Part shown: one piece after another, positions 33,928 through 41,230 of the stretch
Layout: each line of letters starts with the position of its first letter
Numbering within the stretch: the first letter of the stretch is position 1
DNA from: Bacteroidota bacterium
GTDB taxonomy: Bacteria > Bacteroidota > Bacteroidia > B-17B0 > Aurantibacillaceae
Direction: 5' to 3'
Assembly (NCBI GenBank): GCA_021323535.1
Contig: JAJONO010000042.1
Span: 1-44,475 of the forward strand
Length of the DNA: 44,475 nt
Notes under the pieces: model-generated
The model's input: only the letters and a program-made list of their open reading frames with translations
Databases searched by the model: none
What the model was told of the DNA's origin: nothing
Translations under genes and position numbers: made by a program

Positions 33928-33957
33928 AAAGGCTGTTTCTTATGAAGCAGCCTTTTT
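33928..33957 (+). terminator. Terminator of T9SS paralogue 3
   Basis: AAAGGCTGTTTC (33928-33939) pairs with GAAGCAGCCTTT (33944-33955) with one G-T pair, loop TTAT, then a T-run. Confidence 0.9.
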
Positions 33958-34043
33958 ATTTTAACCCCTACTAAAAAAATTATTTCCTTTTTGTATCTTT
34001 CAGTATCCTGCTCCGTTCCACGACCGGAAACCCGCAATTAAAT

Positions 34044-34574
34044 ATGCCGACTGAACAAGAACAGATCAAAGCCGCAAAGTCTGATTCCCGCGCTTTTGAA
34101 CCGCTTTACAACAAGTATTACGAGAACATTATTAAGTTCGTATATAAACGCGTTGAGGATATTGACAATTGTCGCGAGATTACCGCTATTGTATTTTCGA
34201 AAGCTCTGAACAACATTAAAAAGCATAACGACCTTGGTTTCCCTTTTTCGAGTTGGTTATATCGCATTGCCATTAATGAGATAACCCAGTTTTATCGCGA
34301 CAAAACAAAAATGCGCATTATTAGTCTGAGTGAAAAAGGAATTAAAAATATGGCTGAAGAAAGCGGCGAACATCAGGCTGAATTAATTTCTGTTCTCAAA
34401 AAAGCATTGATGTACCTCGACGAAGATGAACTCAATCTCATTGAACTCCGGTACTTTGAGGAACGTCCTTTTGCCGAAGTAGGACAAATACTTGGCATCA
34501 CAGAAAACAACGCCAAAGTAAAAACGTACAGGGTGATTGATAAACTAAAAGAAATTTATAAGAAGATCTCGTAA
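34044..34574 (+). CDS. ECF-type sigma factor
   Basis: This 176-residue sigma-70 family protein has region 2 (about 15-80, FEPLYNKYYENIIKFVYKRV, then FSSWLYRIAINEI) and region 4 (about 120-175, with ELRYFEERPFAEVGQILG and NAKVKTYRVIDKLK as the HTH). It lacks regions 1 and 3, as ECF sigma factors do. The next gene starts 1 nt after its stop and encodes a single-pass membrane protein, the usual position of an anti-sigma factor. It heads a five-gene operon of secreted proteins, so it probably controls an envelope response and perhaps its own operon. No clear target promoter motif was identified. Confidence 0.94.
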   Translation: MPTEQEQIKAAKSDSRAFEPLYNKYYENIIKFVYKRVEDIDNCREITAIVFSKALNNIKKHNDLGFPFSSWLYRIAINEITQFYRDKTKMRIISLSEKGIKNMAEESGEHQAELISVLKKALMYLDEDELNLIELRYFEERPFAEVGQILGITENNAKVKTYRVIDKLKEIYKKIS

Positions 34575-34575
34575 C

Positions 34576-35559
34576 ATGGAAAGATATAAAATCATAGAAG
34601 AGAGAAAAGACCCTTCAAGAGAAGAGATCGTTGCGGGAATGAATTTCGCCGCCATTACAAGCGGAATGGTTATTCTTCCAAAAAGATCATTTCCAAAATC
34701 ATTTTTGATCGCAGGGCTTGGTATCGTTGCAATTGCTACGTCGCTGTTTATTTACAAACAATCAAATATTCCATCCCCTATTGAAAAACCAAAAAAAGAA
34801 AAGGTGAAGTGTGCAATATCCGATACAAATTCGCAATACATTAAAAACGTAAATAAAACAGTAGGCGCCGCCACATCTGGCACAACTATTATTAAGCTGG
34901 CTCCTGGAACTCGAACAGTTTCTGATTTGGTTAAATCTATTGATAGTATTTTTTCCGAAACGCCATCTGTAATTGTCGCAGAGGAAGCGACGGTTCTTCT
35001 TCCATTTAAAAAACTGATCAATGCTGATTCGAAATACGCCATTGAACTACCAATGACTGTTTACGGGCCTGTAAATGTTTCGCAGGGATATGGCGACGTT
35101 TCAGAATACAAGGAAAAAATCACGAAGCTCTATGAAGAAACGAATTCGGCCTGGTTTAAATTTACGATACCTAAAGATACCATGCTTACATTTCACATCG
35201 TCCCGCAGCTGCAAACAGACGATTTTGATTTTATTCTTTACAAATGTACGGGAGAAGGTTGTTTAAAAGAATTTATGCCGAAAAAACTTCTTCCGGTAAA
35301 AAAATGTCTTTCATGGAACACATCACACAACTGCAACACGGGATTATCACAAACCGCGAAGGACACGCTTTATGAAGCAGTTTTTGCCAATGGAGAAAAG
35401 CAGGGACAAACCTACGCCTCCGGATTAAAAGTAAAAGCCGGAGAAACCTATTATCTGATGGTGAACACAAACATGAACAATCACCAGGAGCCAAGTGGAT
35501 TTATGATCTATTTCTTTAATCATCTTCCGAAGAAAAAAGCTAACACCTATAAAAAATAA
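34576..35559 (+). CDS. Single-pass membrane protein, candidate anti-sigma factor
   Basis: The 327-residue protein has a cytoplasmic N-terminus of about 41 residues, one membrane helix (about 42-60, FLIAGLGIVAIATSLFIY) and a long periplasmic part. The periplasmic C-terminal domain (about 155-320) contains NSAWFKFTIPKDTMLTFHIV, DDFDFILYKC and VKAGETYYLMVNTN, a beta-sandwich like the pre-peptidase C-terminal type. Such segments occur in Bacteroidota envelope proteins. Position right after an ECF sigma gene and topology suggest an anti-sigma factor. The zinc-finger HxxxCxxC motif of classical ones is absent, so this is inference. Four cysteines in the periplasmic domain could form disulfides. Confidence 0.7.
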   Translation: MERYKIIEERKDPSREEIVAGMNFAAITSGMVILPKRSFPKSFLIAGLGIVAIATSLFIYKQSNIPSPIEKPKKEKVKCAISDTNSQYIKNVNKTVGAATSGTTIIKLAPGTRTVSDLVKSIDSIFSETPSVIVAEEATVLLPFKKLINADSKYAIELPMTVYGPVNVSQGYGDVSEYKEKITKLYEETNSAWFKFTIPKDTMLTFHIVPQLQTDDFDFILYKCTGEGCLKEFMPKKLLPVKKCLSWNTSHNCNTGLSQTAKDTLYEAVFANGEKQGQTYASGLKVKAGETYYLMVNTNMNNHQEPSGFMIYFFNHLPKKKANTYKK

Positions 35560-35562
35560 ATT

Positions 35563-36156
35563 ATGAAAAAAACAATTGTAACAGCGGTTTTAATACTGAC
35601 TGTATTGGCAAACCATGCCCAGAAAAAAGACACCACACTTATTGTTGAAGGATTTTACTCGAATAAAAACATTTTTGTAAAGAACTCTTACGGTCCGGGC
35701 GGAATCGGATTCTGCGTCACCGAAGTAAAAGTAAATGGCAGGATCACCAAAGATGAAATCAATTCAAACATTTTCCAGGTTCATCTCGATGCTTTCGATT
35801 TAAAAACTGGCGACAAAATTAAAGTGGAAATAAAACACCTAAAAGGGTGCGCGCCATTAACCTCTCCTTTAGTTCTGAATCCTTCTGCGTTTTCTGATAA
35901 AGACTCTGAAATGCTTATCATGGAAGGTTTGTTCCTTTGGCAGAATGTGTTCGTATTCAATCCACGTACATCTTCCGGAAAATATTCTGTAAAAGAAGTG
36001 ATCGTGAATGGTAAACCCATTTCAGAAATCAACTCCGATATTTTTGAGATCAATCTTACTAAACTGGGATTAGAGAATGAACAAAAAATAAAAATCGAAT
36101 TCAGGCACGAAAAGCTTTATGGTCCCGTTATTCTTAATCCCGAAGCCATTCGCTGA
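35563..36156 (+). CDS. Secreted protein made of two duplicated beta domains
   Basis: The 197-residue protein has a signal peptide (MKKTIVTAVLILTVLANHA, cut after about residue 19). The mature part is an internal duplication: LIVEGFYSNKNIFVKN to PLVLNPSAF (about 28-108) and LIMEGLFLWQNVFVFN to PVILNPEAI (about 117-196). Both halves contain a VNG-x-I strand, INS-(D/N)-IF and KIK-(V/I)-E blocks. Two cysteines occur in the first half only. The family is not recognised; the repeat pattern suggests a small beta-sandwich used for binding. It starts 3 nt after the candidate anti-sigma gene, so it is co-transcribed with the ECF sigma factor. Confidence 0.8.
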   Translation: MKKTIVTAVLILTVLANHAQKKDTTLIVEGFYSNKNIFVKNSYGPGGIGFCVTEVKVNGRITKDEINSNIFQVHLDAFDLKTGDKIKVEIKHLKGCAPLTSPLVLNPSAFSDKDSEMLIMEGLFLWQNVFVFNPRTSSGKYSVKEVIVNGKPISEINSDIFEINLTKLGLENEQKIKIEFRHEKLYGPVILNPEAIR

Positions 36157-36205
36157 TATTTGAAACTTAATGTTCTTTTTTCTACCTTTAGTTAATTATC
36201 TTAAG

Positions 36206-36787
36206 ATGAAAAGAACCATAATAACATCTGCCGCGCTTCTGATAACAGCATTTATTCTTGTATCTGCCACTATCAGAAGATCGAGCAGTGGCGCGCCTCC
36301 TTCGCATACCGGGGCCCCTGATGAAGAAACCTGCGCCACATCGGGTTGCCACGACGATAACAAGATCAACTCAGGCACAGCTTCAATTGATATTTCTGTA
36401 GGAAACAACATTCACAAACTCGTTGCCGGAAAAACCTATTCTCTAAAAATAAAAATTACCGATACTGATGTTGCCCGCTTCGGCTTCCAGGTGGTGGCGA
36501 TCGATGCCAACAGCAAATCCAATATTGGTAATTTCAATATTGTTGATTCACTTCGTACCCAGCTCGTGAAAAATTCTTACAAATTCACTGAGAGAAATTA
36601 TGTGACCTATACGTTTAATGGAACCGACGCCATTTCAAAAGGGATTGGTGAATGGATCGTTAACTGGACCGCCCCTGCAGATCTTAAAACACCTGTTACC
36701 TTTTATGTAGCAGGAGTTTCGGCGAATGATGACATGTCTGACAAAGGTGACAAAGTATATACAAAACAACTAACCATTACTAATTAA
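36206..36787 (+). CDS. Secreted choice-of-anchor V/reeler-like protein with a CX4CH motif
   Basis: The 193-residue protein has a signal peptide (MKRTIITSAALLITAFILVSA). Directly after it lies SGAPPSHTGAPDEETCATSG followed by CH, the GAP...C..CH entry of choice-of-anchor V proteins. The spacing here is CX4CH rather than the usual CxxCH. A reeler-like beta-sandwich fills the rest (VAGKTYSLKIKI, FGFQVVAID, WTAPADLKTPVTFYVAG). A covalently bound heme is possible from the motif but unproven. The ATG at 36206 begins the signal peptide; the frame is open to 36170. No T9SS domain is present. It is the fourth gene of the ECF operon. Confidence 0.82.
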   Translation: MKRTIITSAALLITAFILVSATIRRSSSGAPPSHTGAPDEETCATSGCHDDNKINSGTASIDISVGNNIHKLVAGKTYSLKIKITDTDVARFGFQVVAIDANSKSNIGNFNIVDSLRTQLVKNSYKFTERNYVTYTFNGTDAISKGIGEWIVNWTAPADLKTPVTFYVAGVSANDDMSDKGDKVYTKQLTITN

Positions 36788-36788
36788 A

Positions 36789-37655
36789 ATGAGATTCAGG
36801 AAAACAACTACCCTTCTGGGATCAATGGTTTGCATTTTTGTACTTGCAAGTTACAGTGTTATAAAAACTTCGGGCGCGCATCCCGGAAGCACCGGCGCGC
36901 CTAAAGACCAAACCTGCGCGCAGCATGGTTGTCATAGCGCGCAAGTGATACAAAATCCTGTTGGAATAAATACGCTCACGTTTTCAAGTCCGGATTCTAC
37001 CTATGTGGCAGGACAGATCTATACCATTACCATACAGGTTCAGAAACCCCTTGTGGATAAATTCGGTTTTGAAGTACAGGCCATAAAAGATGCAGACAGT
37101 ACCGATATTGGTTCGTGGATAATTACAGATGTTGCAAGAACCCACATGTTAAATCACGTTGTTCCACCCGGACTAAACCGCAATTCGGTTACCCATAACG
37201 CTGCCGGAACTGTGACAACAGCGCCAAATACCAATCAGTGGACTATGAACTGGCAGGCGCCTCCTTCCAATGAAGGAAACATTACCTTTTATTACGCCAC
37301 CAATTGTACCAATAACAACGGGCTAAGCACTGGCGATATGATCTATCTTTCATCTTTTACAATCAAACCAAAAATAACTTCGGTTAAGGAATTGTCTGAT
37401 GTACACGAGCTCAAGCTGTATTACGACGTCGAAACAAAAGAACTTAATATTAATTACGATGTAAAAGGAAATAAAAACATTGGATTAAAAGTGTTTGACT
37501 GCGTTGGTAAAATGATATATGAAATGCCTGTTGTGAATTTATCCGGCAAACAAAAACAAACTGTGGCTCTTGGTAATGAACACAAGGCCGGAACTTATCT
37601 TGTTCAGCTCGGGATCAACGACCAGCAAACTTCCAGGAAGGTGGTTGTATACTAA
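36789..37655 (+). CDS. Secreted choice-of-anchor V/reeler-like protein with CX4CH motif and T9SS-like tail
   Basis: The 288-residue paralogue of the preceding protein starts 1 nt after its stop. It has a signal peptide (about 1-24), then SGAHPGSTGAPKDQTCAQHG and CH, again with CX4CH spacing. The beta-sandwich shares VAGQIYTITIQV, FGFEVQAI and NWQAPPSNEGNITFYYA. Unlike its neighbour it has a C-terminal beta domain of about 80 residues (from VKELSDVHELKLYYD to TSRKVVVY) that resembles a T9SS sorting domain but lacks the PNP signature. This suggests one of the pair is displayed outside and the other stays periplasmic. It is the last gene of the ECF operon; no terminator is evident. Confidence 0.82.
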   Translation: MRFRKTTTLLGSMVCIFVLASYSVIKTSGAHPGSTGAPKDQTCAQHGCHSAQVIQNPVGINTLTFSSPDSTYVAGQIYTITIQVQKPLVDKFGFEVQAIKDADSTDIGSWIITDVARTHMLNHVVPPGLNRNSVTHNAAGTVTTAPNTNQWTMNWQAPPSNEGNITFYYATNCTNNNGLSTGDMIYLSSFTIKPKITSVKELSDVHELKLYYDVETKELNINYDVKGNKNIGLKVFDCVGKMIYEMPVVNLSGKQKQTVALGNEHKAGTYLVQLGINDQQTSRKVVVY

Positions 37656-37776
37656 CAGGGCGGACACCGATGTACCGTTTGTATTAACATCCGTTATGCC
37701 GCAATTAACATGCAGTTTTAACAACTTACAGCATTTGGCTTTTGTGACTTAAGGTTTAAAAACTTAATTTTATTGC

Positions 37777-38121
37777 GTGAGAAAGAGTTATTTCATAAAA
37801 ACGGTCATCGTTTTATTTATCCTGGGTGCTTTTGCGGCTCTCAGTAGAAACTCTATAACTAAAACCGTTCCTCACGACTACAAAAAAAATTCCCTGAAGG
37901 AAATTGCCCTTAAAAAGGTTTCCGGAAGTCACAAAACTGAATCTCTCAGGGTTAAGCGTCTTAAAAAAGAAAAGGGAACACAGGCTCTTATTCCATGCAT
38001 ACAAGCACAGAACTTCACAGTATCTTACAATATTAAAGATTATTATATTCCAAAAAGGGAGAATACACTCATCCCGGCTCTCTTTTGCACTAAACTTAAA
38101 CGCGGTCCTCCTGCTGTTTAA
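37777..38121 (+). CDS. Small secreted or anchored basic protein, unknown
   Basis: The 114-residue frame starts at GTG (37777). It has a hydrophobic N-terminal segment (about 6-22, FIKTVIVLFILGAFAAL). The rest is a lysine-rich polar part with two cysteines (IPCIQ and LFCTK) and no recognised motif. It lies 121 bp after the ECF operon on the same strand, and its own regulation is unclear. The lack of homologous features and the many lysines leave it uncertain; it may be an under-selected orphan gene. Confidence 0.5.
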   Translation: MRKSYFIKTVIVLFILGAFAALSRNSITKTVPHDYKKNSLKEIALKKVSGSHKTESLRVKRLKKEKGTQALIPCIQAQNFTVSYNIKDYYIPKRENTLIPALFCTKLKRGPPAV

Positions 38122-38188
38122 TATTATCAATTAAAATTATTTTTTACTTATTGAAGCTTGTCAGTTGACAGGTTATTAATGCGTTTAT

Positions 38189-38335
38189 ATGAAAGACTGG
38201 AAAGTGGTACTTCTACATAACGGAAAAACTATTGAGATTATCGTTCAGGCTCAATCCTACTCCGACGCGTACATTCGAACGGAGATACAATATCCTGAAT
38301 GTATGATAAAGAGTATTAAATTAAAGAGTGAATAA
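38189..38335 (+). CDS. Small protein of 48 residues, unknown
   Basis: A compact frame runs from ATG 38189 to TAA 38333-38335. The product has a beta-beta-alpha-beta look: MKDWKVVLLHNGKTIEIIVQ gives two strands with a turn, QSYSDAYIRTEIQYP a helix, and CMIKSIKLKS a final strand. It is located 26 nt before the next gene on the same strand, which supports translation as part of that unit. I do not recognise the family. The ordered amphipathic pattern makes chance less likely. Confidence 0.55.
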   Translation: MKDWKVVLLHNGKTIEIIVQAQSYSDAYIRTEIQYPECMIKSIKLKSE

Positions 38336-38361
38336 CGGTTTCTCAGAACTTAAAAATTAAA

Positions 38362-38778
38362 ATGATCAAAACTGAAAAAATTATATATGAATGGGATCAG
38401 ATAAATTCATATGTCCCATCTTATCTCGAAGAAAATATAAGCAAACTATCACCCTCGCTTCTCATTTATCTTATTACAACATTGATGGAACAAGAGGAAT
38501 TTGAAATAGGAACATTTGAGGAAGGAAGACAAAAAGGCGCGTCAATTTGGTATACTGGTCCTGATAAAGACAAACATCTCGAATTACGGGTAAAGAAAAG
38601 TTCAACTTATGAATTTATTCTCTCTGTCATAAAACAAGAAGAAGAACCTCACTTATTCAGACACAGATTGGAGAAAGAAGAGATTGAATCGATCCCAAAG
38701 ACACTTCGGGACCGTTTAGAAAAAGTAAAGGATCTGGGCGAACCTGTATCTTTTTACTCAAGTCAGATTATATTATAA
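38362..38778 (+). CDS. Hypothetical cytoplasmic protein
   Basis: The 138-residue acidic protein has no signal peptide or membrane segment. It contains a helical N-terminal half (SPSLLIYLITTLMEQEEFEI), a strand region (GASIWYTGPDKDKHLELRVK) and a charged helical C-terminus. Family not recognised. It follows the 48-residue small protein by 26 nt, so the two probably form one transcript. The following 176 bp contain two hairpins (CTTCGT/ACGAAG at 38794-38809 and a GC-rich one at 38855-38887). Confidence 0.6.
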   Translation: MIKTEKIIYEWDQINSYVPSYLEENISKLSPSLLIYLITTLMEQEEFEIGTFEEGRQKGASIWYTGPDKDKHLELRVKKSSTYEFILSVIKQEEEPHLFRHRLEKEEIESIPKTLRDRLEKVKDLGEPVSFYSSQIIL

Positions 38779-38854
38779 TGTTCGGAAAAAAACCTTCGTT
38801 TTCACGAAGTAAATGCCGGATTTGTTTGCGGAGCAGCGTTTGTGTTGTGTGTGT

Positions 38855-38887
38855 GGGCGGACCGCCTGAACTTCGGTTCGCCTGCCC
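38855..38887. repeat. GC-rich hairpin element between genes
   Basis: GGCGG-A-CCGCC (38856-38866) is adjacent to GAAC-TTCG-GTTC (38868-38879), and the outer ends GGGC/GCCC also pair. It has no T-run and is unusually GC-rich for the region, like an imported palindromic repeat. Confidence 0.4.
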
Positions 38888-38954
38888 TGCTCTGTTATAG
38901 CCTGAGCTTTTTATCTTAAATAAAATAATTCTATCTTCATGTTAGAATTATTTT

Positions 38955-39677
38955 ATGAATAAAAATCTTTTCGGATACCTGAAAACCATCCCGGATTTTT
39001 CTTACCCGGATACGGAGTCGGATTTTGACGAATTCCATGCGGAAAAAGAATTTGGCTGTAAGTTTCCTGACGATTATAAAGATGTGATGAAGAATTGTTA
39101 TTGCTGTGAATTTTATACAGATCATAACAATATCAACATCTGGAGCAGCAACGATCTTTACAGTATCAATACCGATCCTCTCTGGATGGTTCCTTTAAGA
39201 GGACTGATATTATTTGGCGGTGATAACGGTGGAAATTTTTACGCGTTTGATCCAAAGAACAAATTGGGTCGCGGCGAATTTGCCGTGTATTATATTGGGC
39301 GCACATCTCTCCGTTTTAACGAAGCAAAATTTATTGGTAAAGACCTTACTTCAGCAGTTGACCGCATCCTAAAAGAAGAAAACGATGCATGGGACTGGCC
39401 CGATATGAAACAAGAAGGCTTTCCCCAAACCGAAAATAAAGCAACTCCTAAAGCGATGATTAATTCGATGGAGGAACTGCTTAGGGCCATTCCTTCAGAA
39501 GTGAAGAGTGAAAAACACGGAGATGGCATTCTGGAAATAAAAGAAGAGAACGGTCGTGTTTCCGGATCGTATTATATTGCAAAAACCGACATGTGTTTGT
39601 TTTATACATTCAGCCGCTCTTACCAGGGATTTTATGATGCCATTGCCCCAGCCCTCGCCATGGATGGATTACTCTGA
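38955..39677 (+). CDS. SMI1/KNR4 (SUKH) domain protein with C-terminal extension
   Basis: The 240-residue protein has an N-terminal SUKH domain (about 15-140). Typical segments are EKEFGCKFPDDYKDVMKNC (the LP-x-(D/E)-Y-like core), LRGLILFGGDNGGNFYAFDP and a later acidic helix. SUKH proteins often act as immunity proteins against contact-dependent toxins, but many are standalone. The extension (about 150-240) is unassigned and ends in a short amphipathic region. Its stop TGA overlaps the next ATG by 1 base (TGATG at 39675-39679), so it is translationally coupled to the citrulline hydrolase. No toxin gene is nearby. Confidence 0.83.
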   Translation: MNKNLFGYLKTIPDFSYPDTESDFDEFHAEKEFGCKFPDDYKDVMKNCYCCEFYTDHNNINIWSSNDLYSINTDPLWMVPLRGLILFGGDNGGNFYAFDPKNKLGRGEFAVYYIGRTSLRFNEAKFIGKDLTSAVDRILKEENDAWDWPDMKQEGFPQTENKATPKAMINSMEELLRAIPSEVKSEKHGDGILEIKEENGRVSGSYYIAKTDMCLFYTFSRSYQGFYDAIAPALAMDGLL

Positions 39678-40594
39678 TGCAAAGCGCAAAGAATATATTG
39701 CTGGTTCGTCCCGCCGCTTTCGGTTTCAATAAAGAAACTGCAGCGTCGAATGCTTTTCAGAACGAAACCAAAGAAACAGGTATTTTGAATATGGCAATTG
39801 AGGAGTTTGATAATTTCACTAATGCTTTAAGAAAAGAAGGAATCGTGGTTTATGTTTTTGATGACACTCCGGAACCAAAGAAACCCGACGCTGTTTTTCC
39901 GAATAACTGGATCAGTCTTCACTCTGATGGAACTTTAATTCTTTATCCCATGGCTGCGTCTAACCGAAGGCTGGAAAGAAGAACAGATATAGTTGAAACG
40001 CTCCGGAAAAAATTCATTGTAAAAAAAACCATCGATCTTTCGCATTACGAAAGTGAAAATAAATTTCTGGAAGGTACTGGTAGCATTGTGTTCGATCATG
40101 TGAGCAAAGTTGCTTATGCCTGCTTATCGCCGCGTACCGATAAGAGCCTTTTCATTGAACTTTGTGCTGAGATCAATTACATGCCCGTTTGTTTTTATTC
40201 GCATGACAAGAATGGGAAGGAAATTTATCACACCAATGTGATGATGTACCTGGGAGAAAAATTCGCGGTGATCTGTCTTGAAAGTATCAGTAACGCAGAC
40301 CAAAGAAAAAATGTTGAAGATCTGCTTACATCCACACAGCATGAAATTATTGATATCAGCTTTTCCCAAATGAATTCATTTGCCGGAAATATGTTATGTG
40401 TAAAAAATTCTTCGAACGAAACACTTCTGGTGATGTCGCAAAGCGCTTACGATTCGCTGAATAAGGAGCAAAAGTTGAAACTGGAAAAATATTGCCGGCT
40501 CCTTCCCATTTCTATTCCAACAATTGAAACCATTGGTGGAGGAAGCGCCCGTTGCATGATGACTGAGATCTTTTTACCAGAACAACAGATGTAA
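39677..40594 (+). CDS. ctlX: Citrulline hydrolase CtlX (arginine deiminase superfamily)
   Basis: The 305-residue enzyme belongs to the guanidine-group-modifying (pentein) superfamily, which hydrolyses or transfers amidino groups. Key elements: DAVFPNNW (71-78), His185 in YHTNVMM and the nucleophile Cys293 in GGGSARCMM near the C-terminus; the spacing is that of CtlX/amidinotransferase-like proteins. CtlX is named for citrulline utilisation, making ornithine, ammonia and CO2. It begins on the last base of the SUKH gene. The neighbouring ftcD also releases ammonia in amino-acid catabolism, but on the other strand. Confidence 0.9.
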   Translation: MQSAKNILLVRPAAFGFNKETAASNAFQNETKETGILNMAIEEFDNFTNALRKEGIVVYVFDDTPEPKKPDAVFPNNWISLHSDGTLILYPMAASNRRLERRTDIVETLRKKFIVKKTIDLSHYESENKFLEGTGSIVFDHVSKVAYACLSPRTDKSLFIELCAEINYMPVCFYSHDKNGKEIYHTNVMMYLGEKFAVICLESISNADQRKNVEDLLTSTQHEIIDISFSQMNSFAGNMLCVKNSSNETLLVMSQSAYDSLNKEQKLKLEKYCRLLPISIPTIETIGGGSARCMMTEIFLPEQQM

Positions 40595-40605
40595 AAGAAA
40601 GCGCA

Positions 40606-40630
40606 TGTCAGTTCGAGCGTAGTCGAGAAC
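40606..40630 (+). repeat. Dispersed TTCGAGCG-type intergenic element
   Basis: TGTCAGTTCGAGCGTAGTCG and AGAAC form a short element related to the inverse of 6766-6791 (TGTCATTCTGAGCGGAGTCG, then AAGAAC). Such sequences recur between genes in many Bacteroidota. Confidence 0.6.
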
Positions 40631-40654
40631 ATCCCACTCTTCATCAGTAATTCT

Positions 40655-40662
40655 TATATTTG
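40655..40662 (+). promoter_or_regulatory. -7 promoter element of the HupE/UreJ gene
   Basis: TATATTTG is a perfect TAnnTTTG match ending 7 nt before the ATG at 40670. No TTTG is found at -33 distance. Transcription would start at or within a base of the start codon. Confidence 0.5.
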
Positions 40663-40669
40663 AACCTTA

Positions 40670-41230
40670 ATGGATACTTTTCTCTTATATCTAGAATTAG
40701 GTTTTACGCATATTATTCCGTGGGGACTCGATCACATTCTTTTTATTTTATGTCTTTATTTATTAAGTCCAAAATTGAAGACCATCATCTGGCAGGCCAC
40801 GGCTTTTACAGTGGCGCATTCCATTACTTTAGGATTATCACTGATGGGGATAATTTCTATTCCTTCCAGTATTGTTGAACCCATCATTGCTTTGTCGATT
40901 TTATTTGTGGCCTTAGAAAATATTTTTACTGAAAGATTAAAACCAACGCGCATTGTTTTTATTTTTATTTTCGGATTAATGCACGGCATGGGATTCGCCG
41001 GAGTATTAAAAGATCTTGGACTTCCCGAAGGAGAATTCACTAATGCTTTGATCAGTTTTAACCTTGGCGTGGAACTCGGACAAATAAGCATTATCCTTGG
41101 AGCCTGGCTGCTCTTCGGAAAATGGTTCAGTGAAAAGATCTGGTATAGAAATTATATTATTATTCCCTTATCAGGTATCATTGCCTTTATTTCGCTTTAC
41201 TGGACGATCGAGAGGATTTTTTTCTCTTAA
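40670..41230 (+). CDS. HupE/UreJ family membrane protein
   Basis: The 186-residue protein has about six membrane helices. The family motifs are present: PWGLDHILFILCLYLL in helix 1, FTVAHSITLGLSLMG in helix 2 and FGLMHGMGFAGVLKDLGLP. The conserved His residues of these motifs bind Ni or Co in related transporters, so metal uptake or accessory function for a metalloenzyme is inferred. Its stop overlaps by 3 bp with the stop of ftcD on the opposite strand. No urease or hydrogenase genes are in the window. Confidence 0.9.
   Translation: MDTFLLYLELGFTHIIPWGLDHILFILCLYLLSPKLKTIIWQATAFTVAHSITLGLSLMGIISIPSSIVEPIIALSILFVALENIFTERLKPTRIVFIFIFGLMHGMGFAGVLKDLGLPEGEFTNALISFNLGVELGQISIILGAWLLFGKWFSEKIWYRNYIIIPLSGIIAFISLYWTIERIFFS

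Noticed and set aside
37656-37776. Frame on both strands after the ECF operon (60-61 codons)
   Set aside because: Both are shadows overlapping the end of the T9SS-like protein gene, with no start context or family features.
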